DNA of 64,000 bases from Ligustrum vulgare. Its lineage: Eukaryota; Streptophyta; Magnoliopsida; Lamiales; Oleaceae. The stretch spans positions 40,270,129 to 40,334,128 of the forward strand of contig OY743180.1 of the NCBI GenBank assembly GCA_963555705.1. The letters are read 5' to 3'. The position numbers and the translations under genes are program-made. Positions 46,200 through 58,524 of the stretch are shown here, one piece after another. A model generated the notes under the pieces. The model saw only the letters and a list, made by a program, of their open reading frames with translations. It was not told the DNA's origin and did not search any database. Numbering within the stretch: the stretch's first letter is position 1; every line of letters begins with the position of its first letter.

Positions 46200-47160
46200 T
46201 AATTTTGCTAGGTAGTGTCATTAATAACCTGTGAAGGTCGTGCTTTGTGACCGACCTTGTAAATTATTTTTTATAAAGTGAGAGTCAAGCCCTCGACTTC
46301 TTGTTTTTGAGGAAATAATTTATAAAGTCGTGTCATGTTACCCACCTTGTAAATTATTTGACTTTGTGTAAGTTATAGGAATAGTTAACATGTCGGGCAT
46401 GTTATCCGACTTGGAAGTTTTTTGTGCAACGGAGGGGTCAAACCCTTTGTATAATTTATGGAAATGGTTAGTCAGGTCGGGCATTTAGGCCGACCTTGTA
46501 AACCTTTTGCACAAAGAAGAGGTCAAATCCTTGAGTTTGCGTAATTTAAGGAAATAGGTCGGGCGGTAGGCTGACCTTGTAGACTTTTTGTACAAAGAAG
46601 GGATCAAACCCTTGACTTTGTGTAAAAAAGAAATAGTTTGATAGGTCGAGCATAGAGGCCGACCTTGTAACTTTTTTACAAAGGCTCAAGCCATTGACTT
46701 TGTGTAAGAAAGAAATAGTTTGATAGGTCGGGCATATAGGCCGACCTTATAAACTCTTTGTAAGGAAGCAATCTCTGAGGGCGGGCATGATGGTCGACTA
46801 TGTAAATTACTTGGTCTGAAATAATTCGTCACGTCGGACATTTTTGTAGACCTTGTAATTTATTTGTAAGAAAATAATTTGAAACGTCTTGCCATATGAG
46901 ACGTTGTAAATTATTTGTAAGGAAATAATTTGTAACGCCTTACCAAATGAGACATTGTAAATTATTTGTAAGGAAATAATTTGTAACGCCTTCCCATATG
47001 AGACATTGTAAATTATTTGCAAGGAAATAATTTGTAATGCCTTGCCATATGAGACATTGTAAATTATTTGACTTTGTATTTTTGGGAGATAATTTGTAAA
47101 GTAATGATTTTGTGGTCGACCTTGTAAATCATTCCCAATGTGATTGTTTGGTAGGTTTTC
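46200..47160. repeat. LTR C minisatellite 2 (gtcggg...ccgacc units)
   Basis: About 13 units. The first nine are 60-95 bp with core ggtcgggcatataggccgacc followed by ttgtaaa and ccttgactttgtgtaag. The last four are 54-bp units (ccttgccatatgagacattgtaaattatttg...). The core is an interrupted inverted repeat, ggtcggg / ccgacc. The 54-bp period, a multiple of three, keeps a spurious minus-strand frame open (46807-47202). Confidence 0.8.
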
Positions 47161-47259
47161 TACAATTATTGCAATTATTTTTGTTTGATGATTGGAGGGC
47201 ATAGAAGCTAACCTCAGATTGGCGAGGGATTATGACTTGCATTGATAATAGAGCATATT

Positions 47260-47711
47260 GATATGTTTAAGTAAGGAATAAACCGAGATTATGTTAAGTA
47301 ATAATCTTTAACTTATGTTAAGAAGCAATAAGCCAAGATTATGTTAAGTAATAATCTTTAACTTATCTTGAGAAGCAATAAGCCGAGCTCATGTTAAGAA
47401 ATAATAAGATTGAGCTTATGTTAAGAAGTAATAAGCCTAACTTTTGTTGAGTAATAAGCCCAAGCTTGTTTTAGCGAGAATTATAGGCCGAGCTCATGTT
47501 AGCACATAAGCCCGAGCTTGTGTTAGGAAATAATAGGCTGAGCTCATATTTAAGTAATGAGCTCGAGTTAATATTAAGGAATGATAAGTTGAGATCATGC
47601 TAATTAATGAGCTCGAGCTTATGTTTAGGCAAGGAATAAGTCGAGCTTATGTTAAGTAATAAGCCCAAGCTTGTTTTAGCGAGACTTATAGGCTGAGCTC
47701 ATGTTAGCACA
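47260..47711. repeat. LTR C minisatellite 1, terminal block
   Basis: Further units of the aagctcgagctt / gccgagctcatgttag type, running to the LTR end. The last unit supplies the terminal CACA. Confidence 0.7.
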
Positions 47712-47716
47712 TATTT

Positions 47717-49117
47717 CCCACTAAAACATCCATGGATTTAGTTGATTCAAAGCAAACCTTTTTCCAACTAATATGATTAGCTATGGAAGAAAATTGTTGG
47801 AGAGTGTTAATCAATGTAGATTGTACCTGAAAAGGTAATGCTAAAATATTTTAACTATTTCTACTGATGATCACATAGAAATATGATGTTTTATATAATT
47901 GATTATTATGTGAGTCACTTTATAATTTACTACTTAACTCAGCTAATTTTAAGGTTATACAAACTTTAGATTACAAAAAATAGCATGAATCATCATGAGA
48001 ACGTTCCATTTTGAGTCTTGGTCGCAGTTCTCGACTCGTTCTAAGAAATAGAGGGACCAAAAAATATCTTATGATAGGGGAGTATGTTTCTTGAATTCAC
48101 ATATCACAAGCTATTGTAGATTTAATAATTTAATCTCAACTTAACGAGTTGATTATCAAATTATGCAAAGATATGTAATGTTATCTGAGCTCTTTATTTA
48201 GTAGTAACCACATATAATATAGGATTGCAAAATTTTTGAGCCTTAACACATGATCGAGATTATACAAGGATTATTGAATTAATAAAGAGTGTTAGGGTAC
48301 ACCTCATTTTTGCAATTCCTCGAGTAGATCCAGAAATGGCCAAGGATCTGGGAAAATCCTTACTTAGCATTAAGCGGTAGTTGCTTTGGTGACTTTGATC
48401 AAAAGGCTCAGCAATTACCATTGGTGGCCATATTGCACCATAATTGCTAAGAGATCCGGTTGAGGCATTTTATCCAACATCTCGCATTAAGTACATAAAT
48501 TGAAGTCAAATTAAGGTTACTACAACTTTATCAAATCCAATAAAATGTCAAATACTAATGACATGGATTTAAAAACTTCCTATTCTTCGATGGAAGCAAA
48601 TGAATGAAAACATCTCAATATCTCCCTTGTTTATTAACGTCAGCAAGGAAGTAATAACAAAACATAGTGACTAGAGGCTCAGCCGAAGTAAGCTTCAAGT
48701 GCAAAATCTTTGCAAAATGTAGTGAATTTTGTAGTGAACAATGTAAGATAGCTAGCAGTTAACAGAAGGAAATTCTAGCCATGTACATAAGAGTAGGGAG
48801 GAAATGGAAAAGTTAAAAATGGTTACTCCCTTTTTCTGCTTGTTTCGACTGCTCTTGATTGGACTTTGGCAGTAGATTTGGGACTCAATTCTATTCACTT
48901 TGACAGTCTTTACAACTTGTGTTGTTATCCGGCCATGGAATGAGAAGGAACTTGGCTTAAATGTTGGCAAAAATCCTTCAAAAGACCTCCAGCAACTGCT
49001 CTAAAAATGGGACCTGAACTACGACTGTTGGAGGACATGGCTAGCTTGATTTTAAAGTTTGTACTTCAGACACAGCATGGACTAATATGGACTAATAGGT
49101 AGTCTTTATGTTTCCAT
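47717..49117. other. AT-rich right flank of LTR C, no gene recognised
   Basis: 1.4 kb with only short frames. It is the original neighbour of 26146-27574. It may contain lost upstream exons or introns of the epimerase relic that follows, but I could not recognise any. Confidence 0.4.
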
Positions 49118-49660
49118 ACCGTGATTATGTACTTCAATGTAACTAGTTCGGGCCCTAAGGGAAGATTGGGAGAAGCTCCACGCCCAGAATTACGTGAATA
49201 GGGACATATTTCAGGTGCTTGTTTTGATGCAGTCAGAGCAATAATCTTGGGATTAATGGTGCACATTTCTTTAATCAATACACATTTTTTATCCAAGAAT
49301 GTTAGGATCGAAATTCTAAAGAGAGAGTTATTCCATAAGATAAAAGGGATAAATAACAGTTTATAGCACACCAGATGGAACTTGTGTAAGAGACTACATA
49401 CTGACTTGATTGATAAATATGTTAAAGCATTAGCCCATGCAAAACCAGGCAAATTTGACATTTACAATGCTGGGACTGGAAAAGGTAATTCAATAAAACA
49501 ATTTGTGGCATGTAAGAAGGTTACATGTGTGAGCATAAAGGACTACTTAAGTCGTTGATCAGGGGATTACAAGTAAGTATATAGTGATCCTTTAAAGATC
49601 AATAATGAGCTAAACTGGTCAGCTAAACACTATTGAAGATTACCCAAATCATGGGTATGT
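49118..49660 (+). pseudogene. UDP-arabinose 4-epimerase (MUR4/UXE-like) fragment
   Basis: The enzyme interconverts UDP-xylose and UDP-arabinose in the Golgi for cell-wall polymers. Only the C-terminal part is here. 49121-49258 reads VIMYFNVTSSGPKGRLGEAP, PELRE, stop (TAG 49199), HISGACFDAVRA. After about 100 bp without similarity (49259-49360; intron, or insertion), 49361 onward reads [12 protein letters not shown], a small indel, [35 protein letters not shown], then SGDYK and VYSDP, with ELNWSAKH. Stops occur at TGA 49556 and after GDYK. The catalytic YxxxK and the NAD-binding Gly motif belong to the missing N-terminal part. The possible intron argues for a genomic fragment rather than a cDNA copy. 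Confidence 0.8.
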
Positions 49661-49689
49661 TTCTATCCCCTATCAAACTTTGTGGTAAT

Positions 49690-50556
49690 TAAAACATTTA
49701 TAATCTTAATCTTTCGAACTTAGAAAAACACCACAAAAATTATATAATAATGTTCAAATAATTATATAAGCATGAAAAAACGAATTGATTGCTGAAACCT
49801 ATAAATTGCATAAATTAAACAATAAGTCAAAAACATAGAATCCGGAAAATAAAGTTTCATCATAATCTTAACAATAAACGCCTAGCCTAGATACATGATA
49901 AACGATAAATCACTAGAAGAGTTATTGGAATTCATCTACCAAATCACCTTGTTGTAGAAGGATCTTCAATCTTGTCTTTACATCACCTTGTTCCCTTGAT
50001 AATTCGGCAGTGTTTCGGTATGATTTTTCCTGATTGGGAACTTTCGAAAATGTGCCTCATGTGTTGTATACATAGATTTAGTCGAAACCTAGGTGAAAAG
50101 GGATGAAACCTATTGAAATCCACTTATAAAAGCCCAGCAGAAGACCTAGTTGGACTACCATGTGACCGCATGGTTATAAATGGTGCAATCGCATGGTTAA
50201 AAAAATTTGATTATGTTGATTTTTGAACAGGGCATGCGACATCATGGTAAAAACCTATGCGATCACATGGTTTTAACTTGGCCATGCAAATTTCGTATTT
50301 CAATTGCTACAAGTTGGTCCTCAAACCTTTAGCTTCACTTTGCACCTCGATTGACTTCATTAACTCCTCGTGTGCACAAATTAGTTCCATTATCATCCAA
50401 TTTGTCATGTATTTGCTTCAATTTCATCATTTACTCGACTTTGGGATATTTTTGAAATATAAATGAATAATAACGAAAACAATAGAAAATATTCTAAATC
50501 GATAACAATAAATTCTACTTTTAGTATGGAAATAAGTGTATAAAATACACTTATCA
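49690..50556 (-). mobile_element. Truncated Athila-type LTR (H)
   Basis: The minus-strand start TGATAAGTGTATTTTATACA is at 50556. The sequence resembles LTR E (cttaacaataaacgcctagcctagatacat). TATA box on minus (gggcttttataagtgg) near 50118-50135. The left end is missing, so it is a truncated LTR. It abuts the RT relic of element D at 50557 with no visible duplication. Confidence 0.6.
50160..50275 (-). promoter_or_regulatory. U3 palindrome-like repeats of LTR H
   Basis: Repeats accgcatggtt, atcgcatggtt, gcatgcgacatcatgg and tatgcgatcacatgg cluster 280-400 bp from the LTR start and upstream (minus sense) of the TATA box. Confidence 0.5.
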
Positions 50557-51400
50557 CAACGCCCATGCCACCTTTCAGCGTACCACAATGGCCATATTCT
50601 TTGATATGGTGGATAAATTCATAGAAGTTTTTATAGATGATTTATTAGCTTTTGGATTATCTTTTCATGAATACTTGGAACACTTGCACCCAGTTTTGTA
50701 GCAATTTGAGGAAACAAATTTGGTGCTCAATTGAGAGAAATGTCATTTCATGGTTCAAGAAAGTATTGTCTTGGGGCACCAAATTTCAAGAAAGAGCATT
50801 GAAATTGACAAGGCAGAAATCCAGGTTATTGAGAAACTATCACCTCTAACCTCAGTAAAAGATGTTTGAAGTTTTCTTGGTCATGCAGGATTCTACAGAC
50901 GTTTCGTCAAAGACTTCTCCAAGATCACAAAACCTCTGTATAAGTTATTGATGAAGGAAGTACCTTTTCTTTCTTTGAAGAGAGTTTGGTGGCTTTCAAT
51001 ACTCTAAAGGAAATATTAATTTCACCACCTGTAATCTTTGCACCGAATTGGGATTTACCACTCGAATTAATGTGTAATGGAAGTGATTACGTCGTGGGAG
51101 CGGCTATGGGCCAGCGAAGAGGTAAACTATTTCATGTGATTTGTTATGCCAGTTGAACCTGGACTAATACACATATCAATTATGCCACTCCAGATAAGGA
51201 GCTTCTTGCGGTAGTCTATACCTTTGATAAACTTCGATCATATCTTGTTGAATCGAAGGTATTAGTCTACATAGATCACGCAACGTTGAAGTATTTGATT
51301 ACTAAGAAGGATGCAAAGCAAAGGTTAATCAAATGGATATTACTTTTGCAAGAGTTTGACTTAAAGATCAAAGATAAAAGGAGAGTGAGAATGTTGTAAC
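50557..51400 (+). pseudogene. Element D reverse transcriptase and RNase H relic
   Basis: Plus strand. Starts mid-RT at NAHATFQRTTMAIFFDM. The catalytic box is FIDDLLAFG, then LGHQISRKSIEIDKAEIQVI and [17 protein letters not shown]. RNase H follows: [41 protein letters not shown]. This is the same Athila type as element A but in opposite orientation and far more decayed: there are several stops (for example TAG for Gln after HLHPVL). The RT N-terminus, protease and gag are missing. Confidence 0.85.
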
Positions 51401-51599
51401 AAATCATATATCCCAACTAGAACAAGAGAAGGAAAATGCGTTAACATATATTATTGAGGTTTAATGAGTAAATATTTGTTTTGGGAGATGCACCATGGTA
51501 TGCAAAAAATTTGAATTATTTAGCCAAATCCATCAATCTGCTAGAGTACTCATGTCATCAAAAGAAAAGTTATTTTCTGACTTCAAATATTACTTGTGG

Positions 51600-52680
51600 G
51601 AATACCCCATTCTCTACAAATAAGGTCCAAATGAGATCATTAGGAAATTGAAACCAGAGGATGAAGCCCCTAGAATATTGAAGCACCGTCATTCATCTTC
51701 TTATGGTGGTCATTTCGGAGCTTCGAAGACCACTGCAAAAATTCTACAATCTGGTTTCTATTGGCCATCTATTTTCATAGATTCGTATATATTTGTAAAC
51801 AAATTTCATAGATGCCAGCATATAAGTAACGTCTCGAGACATAATGAAATGCCTCTTAATTGCATCATTGAAGTAGAAATATTGACTTATGGGGCATATA
51901 TTTCATGGGTCCATTCATTCCTCCACGTTCCAACCTGTACATCCTAGTCGAAGTAGTTGCATTACCTATAAACAATGCCGAGTGGTGATAGACTTTCTGA
52001 AGAAAAAAAATCATTTTCACATAATTCGTGATGGGGAAAACATTTTTGTAACAAACACTTTGAGCAGTTATTAACCAAATACAGAGTAAAAAACTGGAAT
52101 TCGAAAGTGACTATAAGTTCAACGAGGAAAGATTTGTCAAAGAAACTTATCAATCAGCTTTCAAAAAACTGGTATGGATGTCTCCATATCACATTGTATT
52201 CTGTGAATTGGAACACAAAGCTCTTTAGGCTGTCAAGAAACTAAGTTTTTATTTACAAGTAGCATGTGAAAAGAGGTTACTTCAACTTATGAGATGGATG
52301 AATTTTGATTGAAGGCATGTGAGTGCTCAAAGCTGTATAAAGAACTCATCAAAAAGTTGCATGACATGCACATTCAAAGAAGGAATTTCGAGGTTGGGAA
52401 ACAAGTCTTGTTGTATAAATCTTGCATTAAATTTTTTCCTGGAAAATTAAAGTCACGATGATCAAGTCCATACAAAATAAAAAAGGTGTATCCATTTCGA
52501 TCATTTGAGATCACTCATGAGGACAAATGATCATTCAAAGTAATTCTACAACATCTGAAACCATATTGGGATGGGGATTCTAAAGTGAAAAGTCCACAAT
52601 CAATCTTGCAACCTCAGAGTGATAATCACCAAAAAGTCGAGCGCTAGACTATAAATCAAGCACTTATTAGGAGGCAACCC
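51600..52680 (+). pseudogene. Element D integrase relic and end of pol
   Basis: The zinc finger reads [20 protein letters not shown] ... KFHRCQ, where Phe replaces the first Cys. Core and C-terminal pieces follow in changing frames (VVALPINNA; WMSPYHIVFCELEHKAL; LKPYWDGDSKV). The region ends with the ggaggcaaccc motif at about 52670, shared at the end of pol with A and G. Catalytic residues are not traceable. Confidence 0.75.
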
Positions 52681-53750
52681 AAGCTTCTTCCCTTTTATTT
52701 GTACTTCTTTATTACTGCTTTGCACTTAGTTCTAGGTTAAGCATTCATCATAATCATAACACACTTTTTGGCCTAAAACAATTATTGGGTTTCAGAGTAT
52801 AACCAAGCAATCACCTTTATAATTTTCCAAACCCAAGCCCAGAAATTTTGCCCAAGAGATTGCTTGGCATATTTTTGGGCACAAAGTTATGTATTTTAAA
52901 AGGTCTTCCTCCTCCCCCCTTACTCTCTTCACCCGATCCCCCCGACTCAAAAAATTCGGAAGCCCATTACTTCAATCATCCATCATCGTCCTCATACACC
53001 CCAAATCTAAGGAAACAACACACTACATTTACTAATTAATGGTAAGTATTTCAAAATATTAAGACGAATGTTTAAAGTATATTTTTGAGTTTTTCCTTTT
53101 GTTTTCGAAATTGATGCTAGTAGAGAAGGGATTAGCTAAATGTGGTGGAGTTAGTTTGTTGACATTGTTTGATGAAATTTTGGATTAATTTTATATTCCA
53201 ATTTTGTGATGTCCTTAAGGATTTCGAATTGTACACTAGGTGTTTGATGCAATGCCCAAGTGAATTCTTCACCCATTTTTGCCGAATTCTTTCAATTGAG
53301 TCTCGTGACTACATGTCAATCATATATTGTCATTAATTCATGATTTCCGACATCATTCATGAATAAAACATCGAAGTGAATTTAGGGCATGCATTACATG
53401 ACTTCACTGCACCACTACATGCATCACACAACTTCACATCACCTCCTTTATCCCACTATTTTCAAACCCAAATGACCTCCAGTTGAGTTGAGTCTTGATC
53501 ATATTGTAGACCAAATCACATACTTTCATATGTTTGGAGATGACTATAGAAAATATCATTATTTCATCACTTTATCTGGTCTTGAAAACCCTTGATCACT
53601 CACGTTCTATATTATAATATTTTGCTAAATTTCTAGTTTGGGGTGTTTGTTATATTCAATATCTATGAGACTATTTTATGATATCTAATGTGGATTATCT
53701 TCAATGTATAGGAAATTATGTTACATTTTTTTGGCACCTTTGCTGAAAAA
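52681..53750 (+). other. Element D spacer between pol and env-position ORF
   Basis: Non-coding, CT-rich in parts (52890-53020). A PPT-like ctagtttggggtg occurs at 53632. No further feature was recognised. Confidence 0.45.
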
Positions 53751-54745
53751 ATGCCAAGAATAGTACTACGATCCAAACAAAGAAAGATAAGGAGGCAAGA
53801 CCATTGAAACAGCGTAGAAGAGGAGACAACTCAGACGATGAAAATGAGCCTATGGACACAAAAAATGTATAGAGATTTCGGGGGAAGAAGAGCAAGACAT
53901 TTATGATAAAAGCTAAAAAATAAACGGACATGGGGAGAAAGGAAAGTAATTTGTAGCTGACTTCCCAAGCATAGAAATACTACACCTTTTGAGGCTGCAG
54001 GATAGCATAGATTTGCAGTTACACCTCATAGGTCATACCCTTTGATTGTGAAAGAGTTTGTGGTAAATCTTGATCAAACTATCATAGAAGAGAGAACGGA
54101 GGATCGATTAGAACATGGGTCTGGAAAGCAAGTGGATTAGTTTAGCCCCATAGTGATAGAGAGAGTCTTAGAACTGACCCGGGACGATATTCAATCGATA
54201 CCAGAGGACATTGACCTATATCTAATTACCAATTTTCTTTGCGGTAGAGCCAACATAGAGCTAGATAGGGCAAAAAAAATTTAGCATTGAAAGTTGACCG
54301 ACCTGTGCTCCACATTTTTCATATGTCAATATTGACCTCAGCTCTCAATGGAGAAATTTTAATGAATTGAGGGAATGATTAGTGCACAATCTTGTAAGGG
54401 GACATAATATCAATCTAGAACAACACATATTTGATTTCGTAATTAGTCTCGTGCCTCGGCTTGACTCCATCTTAGTGCCATCTGCTTTGCTAAGGGGGGT
54501 ACTGCTCTCACCACACGAGGAGTATGAGCAGCAGGAGCCCACTATCAATAGTAAAACCAAGGAAAGTGCCAGATCTCGAAGGCCCCGAGCTCCAGCAAGT
54601 GAGCTAATAGGGCTAGCCAATCCAATAGGGCCAGTGCTTTATCCTGTACCACCAGGGATAGGCAGAATTCTGAGGCAGGTGTCAGTTAAGATGTCAGTAC
54701 TTAGCAGAACTTTAGGTACTATGCGTCAGACACGGATAGCCCAGT
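53751..54745 (+). pseudogene. Element D env-position ORF, first part (plant transposon protein domain)
   Basis: Starts MPRIVLRSKQRKIRRQ, a basic N-terminus. After several stops comes HRFAVTPHRSYPLIVKEFVV followed by a QVD-stop-FSPIVIERVLEL block (54009-54165). This resembles the 'putative plant transposon protein' domain (…EFYANL … V.FSP..I..L) found downstream of pol in Athila elements. The last part, in another frame (54382-54745), includes LVRGHNINLEQHIFDFV and a Pro/Arg-rich tail. Element G is inserted after codons for RIAQ. Function is unknown; historically it is called envelope-like by position. Confidence 0.65.
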
Positions 54746-56362
54746 TGATCGTGTCGCAATGCACCAAAATAATAAATAATTCCTTACTTGCCAAATATTT
54801 ATTAATAATGTAGTAGCGAGAGTAAGGGTCGATCCCACGAGGAATAGAAACTAATTTTAGTTGTTCGATCAATTAGAATGGAATGGGGGGTTTGTTGTTT
54901 GAAATTGCTTGAATAAAAAATGTGCATAAAAATAAACAATTAAATATGACTAGAGAAATAATATGAGAAGAAATCTTGTTCTCGGGTTCAGTTGTGCCCT
55001 CAATTATTGTTATACATTTCCTTGTAACGTATTTATATCCCTATTCAATTATCAATCATAAATAATCAAAAAACTCTGATTATCTAAATTCTTCCTTATG
55101 TGTATTGATTTAAAACAAGCTCTTCGAATCAATACTAGTCATGGACAATCCTAAACAAGCTCTTATGATTTAATGCACGACTAGTATGAAAATGTAGAAG
55201 AATAGATTGAATTGGATCGTTAATTACATGAGCTCGAATTAATCAATCCAAGTTGAATTATTACTAAATCTGCACGAGATTTATTTGCTACTAAAGTAAA
55301 AATTCAATGACAATTACGGATCAAGAATCTAAACATAGCATATTCATGAATCCAAAGATCAATAATCCAATTGGCCAAATTAAATTATTAATCAAATAAA
55401 CTCAATTGAACATTCAAAACATAATAATCCAAAAATTGAAATAAAGGAATAAATTCACGCTACTAATTTGTAGGAAAATAAAATAACATAATTAAATTAA
55501 CACAACTTCCCCTTTGAAAAAGATATGGAATTTAGCCTAGCATGGTTGTGTTAGATTCTTCAAGTTGCTTCATGAATTCCATTGTTGTTGATATTCTTGA
55601 GCTTGAAAATCTCTCAATAATGCTATATATTTTGCTCTCAATTTTCCTCAATGTCCAGCCTCTTTTTGTGGTGATTTTTCTCTTTTAATACTCTCAAAAT
55701 CGTGCCCTAGCTTTACCCCAAAGATATACCAAAGATAGACCTTGAATCAGTTAAGGAAATTTCTTGGAGAGCAAGTTACAGCCGTAACTTAACTTATCAC
55801 GGCCGTAATTGAGCTACTGAAAATTTTCGGAATTTGGAAGTTACGGCCGTAACTTTTTCATTTACGGCCGTAAGTGCATCTTTGTCGAGAAGCGCCTGTG
55901 CTCAATGTTTTGGTCATATCTTTCTATTCTAAAGTCCGATTGTCATGATTCAAGTTGATTTGGAAAGAAAACTCAAATATCTAAAATTCTTTGTGAAATA
56001 GCTCTTCCCAAACTCGAAACTTTTCTATGACCAAATTGAGCTTCAATATATGACTAAAATTCATGATCACAATCCTTGCGAGTTTTTGATTTCCAACTTC
56101 ACCCAAACCTTCTTTGACCATAATTTTTGCATCTAATCTTCTTCCCACATACCATTATTGATTTAGAGCTCTTTGAATATGCCCTTGAACCTCACTTCTT
56201 GATTTTTTTGTATTTCTTTGGTCCTGTTTCCTTTCTTTTCTTCTTTTTGACCTTACATAGCACAATAAATGAAAGTACATTAAACGATACTTCAATAGGA
56301 TCAAACCAATAACAAAATAAGATAATAAGTGAATTAAATACGTGCTAATAAAGCACTTATCA
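54746..56362 (-). repeat. Element G 3' LTR (complete)
   Basis: 1617 bp, plus-strand ends TGATCGTGTCGC and GCACTTATCA. Minus-strand TATA (caaaatatatagc) near 55620. The polypurine tract at 56363-56380 (minus aagtgtggggggatt) adjoins it. Confidence 0.9.
55775..55885 (-). promoter_or_regulatory. TTACGGCCGTAA palindromes in element G LTR
   Basis: Two exact 12-bp palindromes (about 55845 and 55863) and two near copies (agttacagccgtaact, cacggccgtaatt). They lie 480-590 bp from the LTR start and upstream, in minus sense, of the TATA box. Confidence 0.65.
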
Positions 56363-56380
56363 AATCCCCCCACACTTAAA

Positions 56381-58190
56381 CCATTGTTCGTCCTCGAATA
56401 ATGATGTGAAAGAAATGAAACATAACTCAAACAAACAGATAGACCTTCAATCGGAAAGTCAAGGTTACAACCCACTTCTCTTTTAGCATGAAAATTCAAT
56501 TGCATAACCGGAGTGTGTTAGTGTGTGCAAGAGATGCATCATCCAATATCCTCTGAACAGAAATGAAAATCAATACCCCCGGCCAAATTCATTTCCCAAT
56601 GTGGCTTGTATCCTCCCACCTCTCGTGAGTTCTCTGTTAACCTCTATCAATGATTTACTACATGGGTGTTAGTTTTTTTTTTTTTGGCCAACTTGAACGC
56701 ACAGAATATAGACCAAGCAATTCAAACCACTCATAAGCATATGTAATGGGAGTTAACACCCTCACTAGATATTTCTCTCTTCGCACAAAGGGTATAAGGG
56801 TGAGAATTTTCACTCAACTCACTGCATGGAGAATCTATTACCACAGACTGCTCAAATGTCATAACCGGAGCCAACAATAACACAAGTGCAAAGTAAATGT
56901 CTTTATTTGGTTGTAACGGGGCTTCGGGTCAGGTAGGATAAAATGATATATTTAGGCTGAGTCGAGAAGGAATTTCGCAAACCAAGTCAATTCACAATGA
57001 CATTACTTCCTTCACCCCTTAATATGAACTTCATTGTTTCCCGCTACCCAACTTTGTTCACACTTGAATCTCTTCTTTTCTTTTCTTTTTTCACAAGTTG
57101 AGTATTTGACATCTTCAACTACTAATTTTCATAACTAAACTTCCTTTTCATTGCTTTTTCTCTTTCGATTTTTTTTTTAGTACAGACTGCAACTTTTTCT
57201 TTTTTTGTTCAAATCATTACGCAGTCACCAATTGGCATAAGATAGAATTACATTTCTCTGAATTCAGTCCATTACTCACCCGTCACCCAACACAAGATAA
57301 CCATTTCAACTTCTTAGACTTAGATCATAGCACAATTCTCAATCAACAAAAGCTTGAGAATCCCTTCTCTATGGGTTCAAAACAGAGACAATGCGAAAGA
57401 AAGGGTATTCGTGGCTTGTAGCCTGGCATCAAAATTTCAAGGAAAGGTTAAGGCTCAAAGGGGCTTCTATTGGTACATGTATCATGGTAGGCCCTTTTAG
57501 CAGGTCAAATTTTGTTTAACCTAATGCCTCTACTATATTTTGCACTTGAGTCAAGAAGCTACAACGTCATGCACAAGAGAGCACATCTAAGCACAAACCA
57601 ACCATACATGACACACATCAAAAAAAGCTTAATATAAAGAGTAGAAGTAGCTTATAGGCTCAAAAGCTCACAAATTATGGTTTATATGTGCTTCTTCCAT
57701 CCAATTATGAGTTATAGGTCATTGCTCAGTCTTCATTCCAAACTCAAAATCTAGGGGATAAGGATATAATGAAGTTACTCGGGGCGGTATTTTATCATAT
57801 CAATTTTGGTTTGACTCAATTAGGTTGCAGAAATTTTTCAATTTGTCCTCATTTTCAAACTAATTCAGAAATTATTGAAAAACTCATCTCTATGTGCTCA
57901 TTGTTTGTCGAATTATGCAATTTAGGAAGTTGGTGGTTCAAAAATAATCATAAGTGAGGCCGCTTCCTATTATACCAAAATGTGGGTCTAAGCACAATTA
58001 AAAAAAAAAACTAACACAAAAAATTGAAAGAAGATGAATAAAATAGGGATAACAAAAAATAATAGATAATCATTCCCCCATACTTGAATTCCACATTGTC
58101 CTCAATGTGGAGCGTGACAATACAAAACAAAAGAGGGGAATGTGAATGGAATCAGAAGAAGAGATGGTATTTTAAAAGTTTGCGAAACTT
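56381..58190 (-). other. Element G 3' untranslated region
   Basis: Non-coding and T/C-rich in places; plus-strand short frames are shadows. No envelope-position ORF. Confidence 0.6.
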
Positions 58191-58360
58191 ACGACCGTGA
58201 AGATATTAATTACGGCCGTAAGTAACAATCTGAAAAAAATTGAAAGAATCAACTATGGCCGTAAACAATATAGTTACGGCCGTAATTAGGCCTCTGGATA
58301 AATTCGATGGAGTAGAGTTACAGTCGTAAAGTTTTAACTTACGGCCGTAACAAGGCTACT
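58165..58360 (-). repeat. Internal TTACGGCCGTAA palindrome cluster of element G
   Basis: Three exact copies (about 58211, 58278, 58338) and three near copies (cttacgaccgtgaag, ctatggccgtaaac, gttacagtcgtaaag) of the palindrome also present in the LTR, now in the internal 3' region. Confidence 0.75.
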
Positions 58361-58524
58361 GATTTTTTTTTTCTTTTTTGTGAATGAAATTAATTAATAA
58401 GAAAAATTACAAAAATGAAAATAAAAAAATAAAAAATTGAGGGAGTAAAGAAATCCCCCTCTCGGGTTGCCTCCCGAGCAGCGCCTTTGTTTACTGTCTT
58501 TGGCTAGACTTGCTGTTTCCTCCT

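Larger units (their letters stand above)
27580..47711 (-). mobile_element. Solo LTR C (about 3.1 kb net), split by element A
   Basis: Outer ends are TGTTGGAGATG and ...TTAGCACA with a matching 5-bp duplication, tattt, at 27575-27579 and 47712-47716. Removing element A (28841-45894) and its 5-bp duplication leaves about 3073 bp. There is no gag, pol, primer site or second LTR, so it looks like a solo LTR left by recombination. The 27600-27800 part resembles the LTR of element B in style (cacccctccgatgtaag; minus-strand aataaataggtcttc as TATA), suggesting a Tat-type LTR on the minus strand. Much of the rest is minisatellite. Confidence 0.6.

Noticed and set aside
46807..47202. 131-residue minus-strand frame with repeated IIYNVSYGKALQ
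   Set aside because: The 54-bp minisatellite period is a multiple of three and keeps the frame open; no start context or relatives.
28555..47711. CRISPR-like direct repeats (palindromic cores with spacers)
   Set aside because: Units are degenerate, spacers are not unique, and this is plant nuclear DNA inside an LTR.
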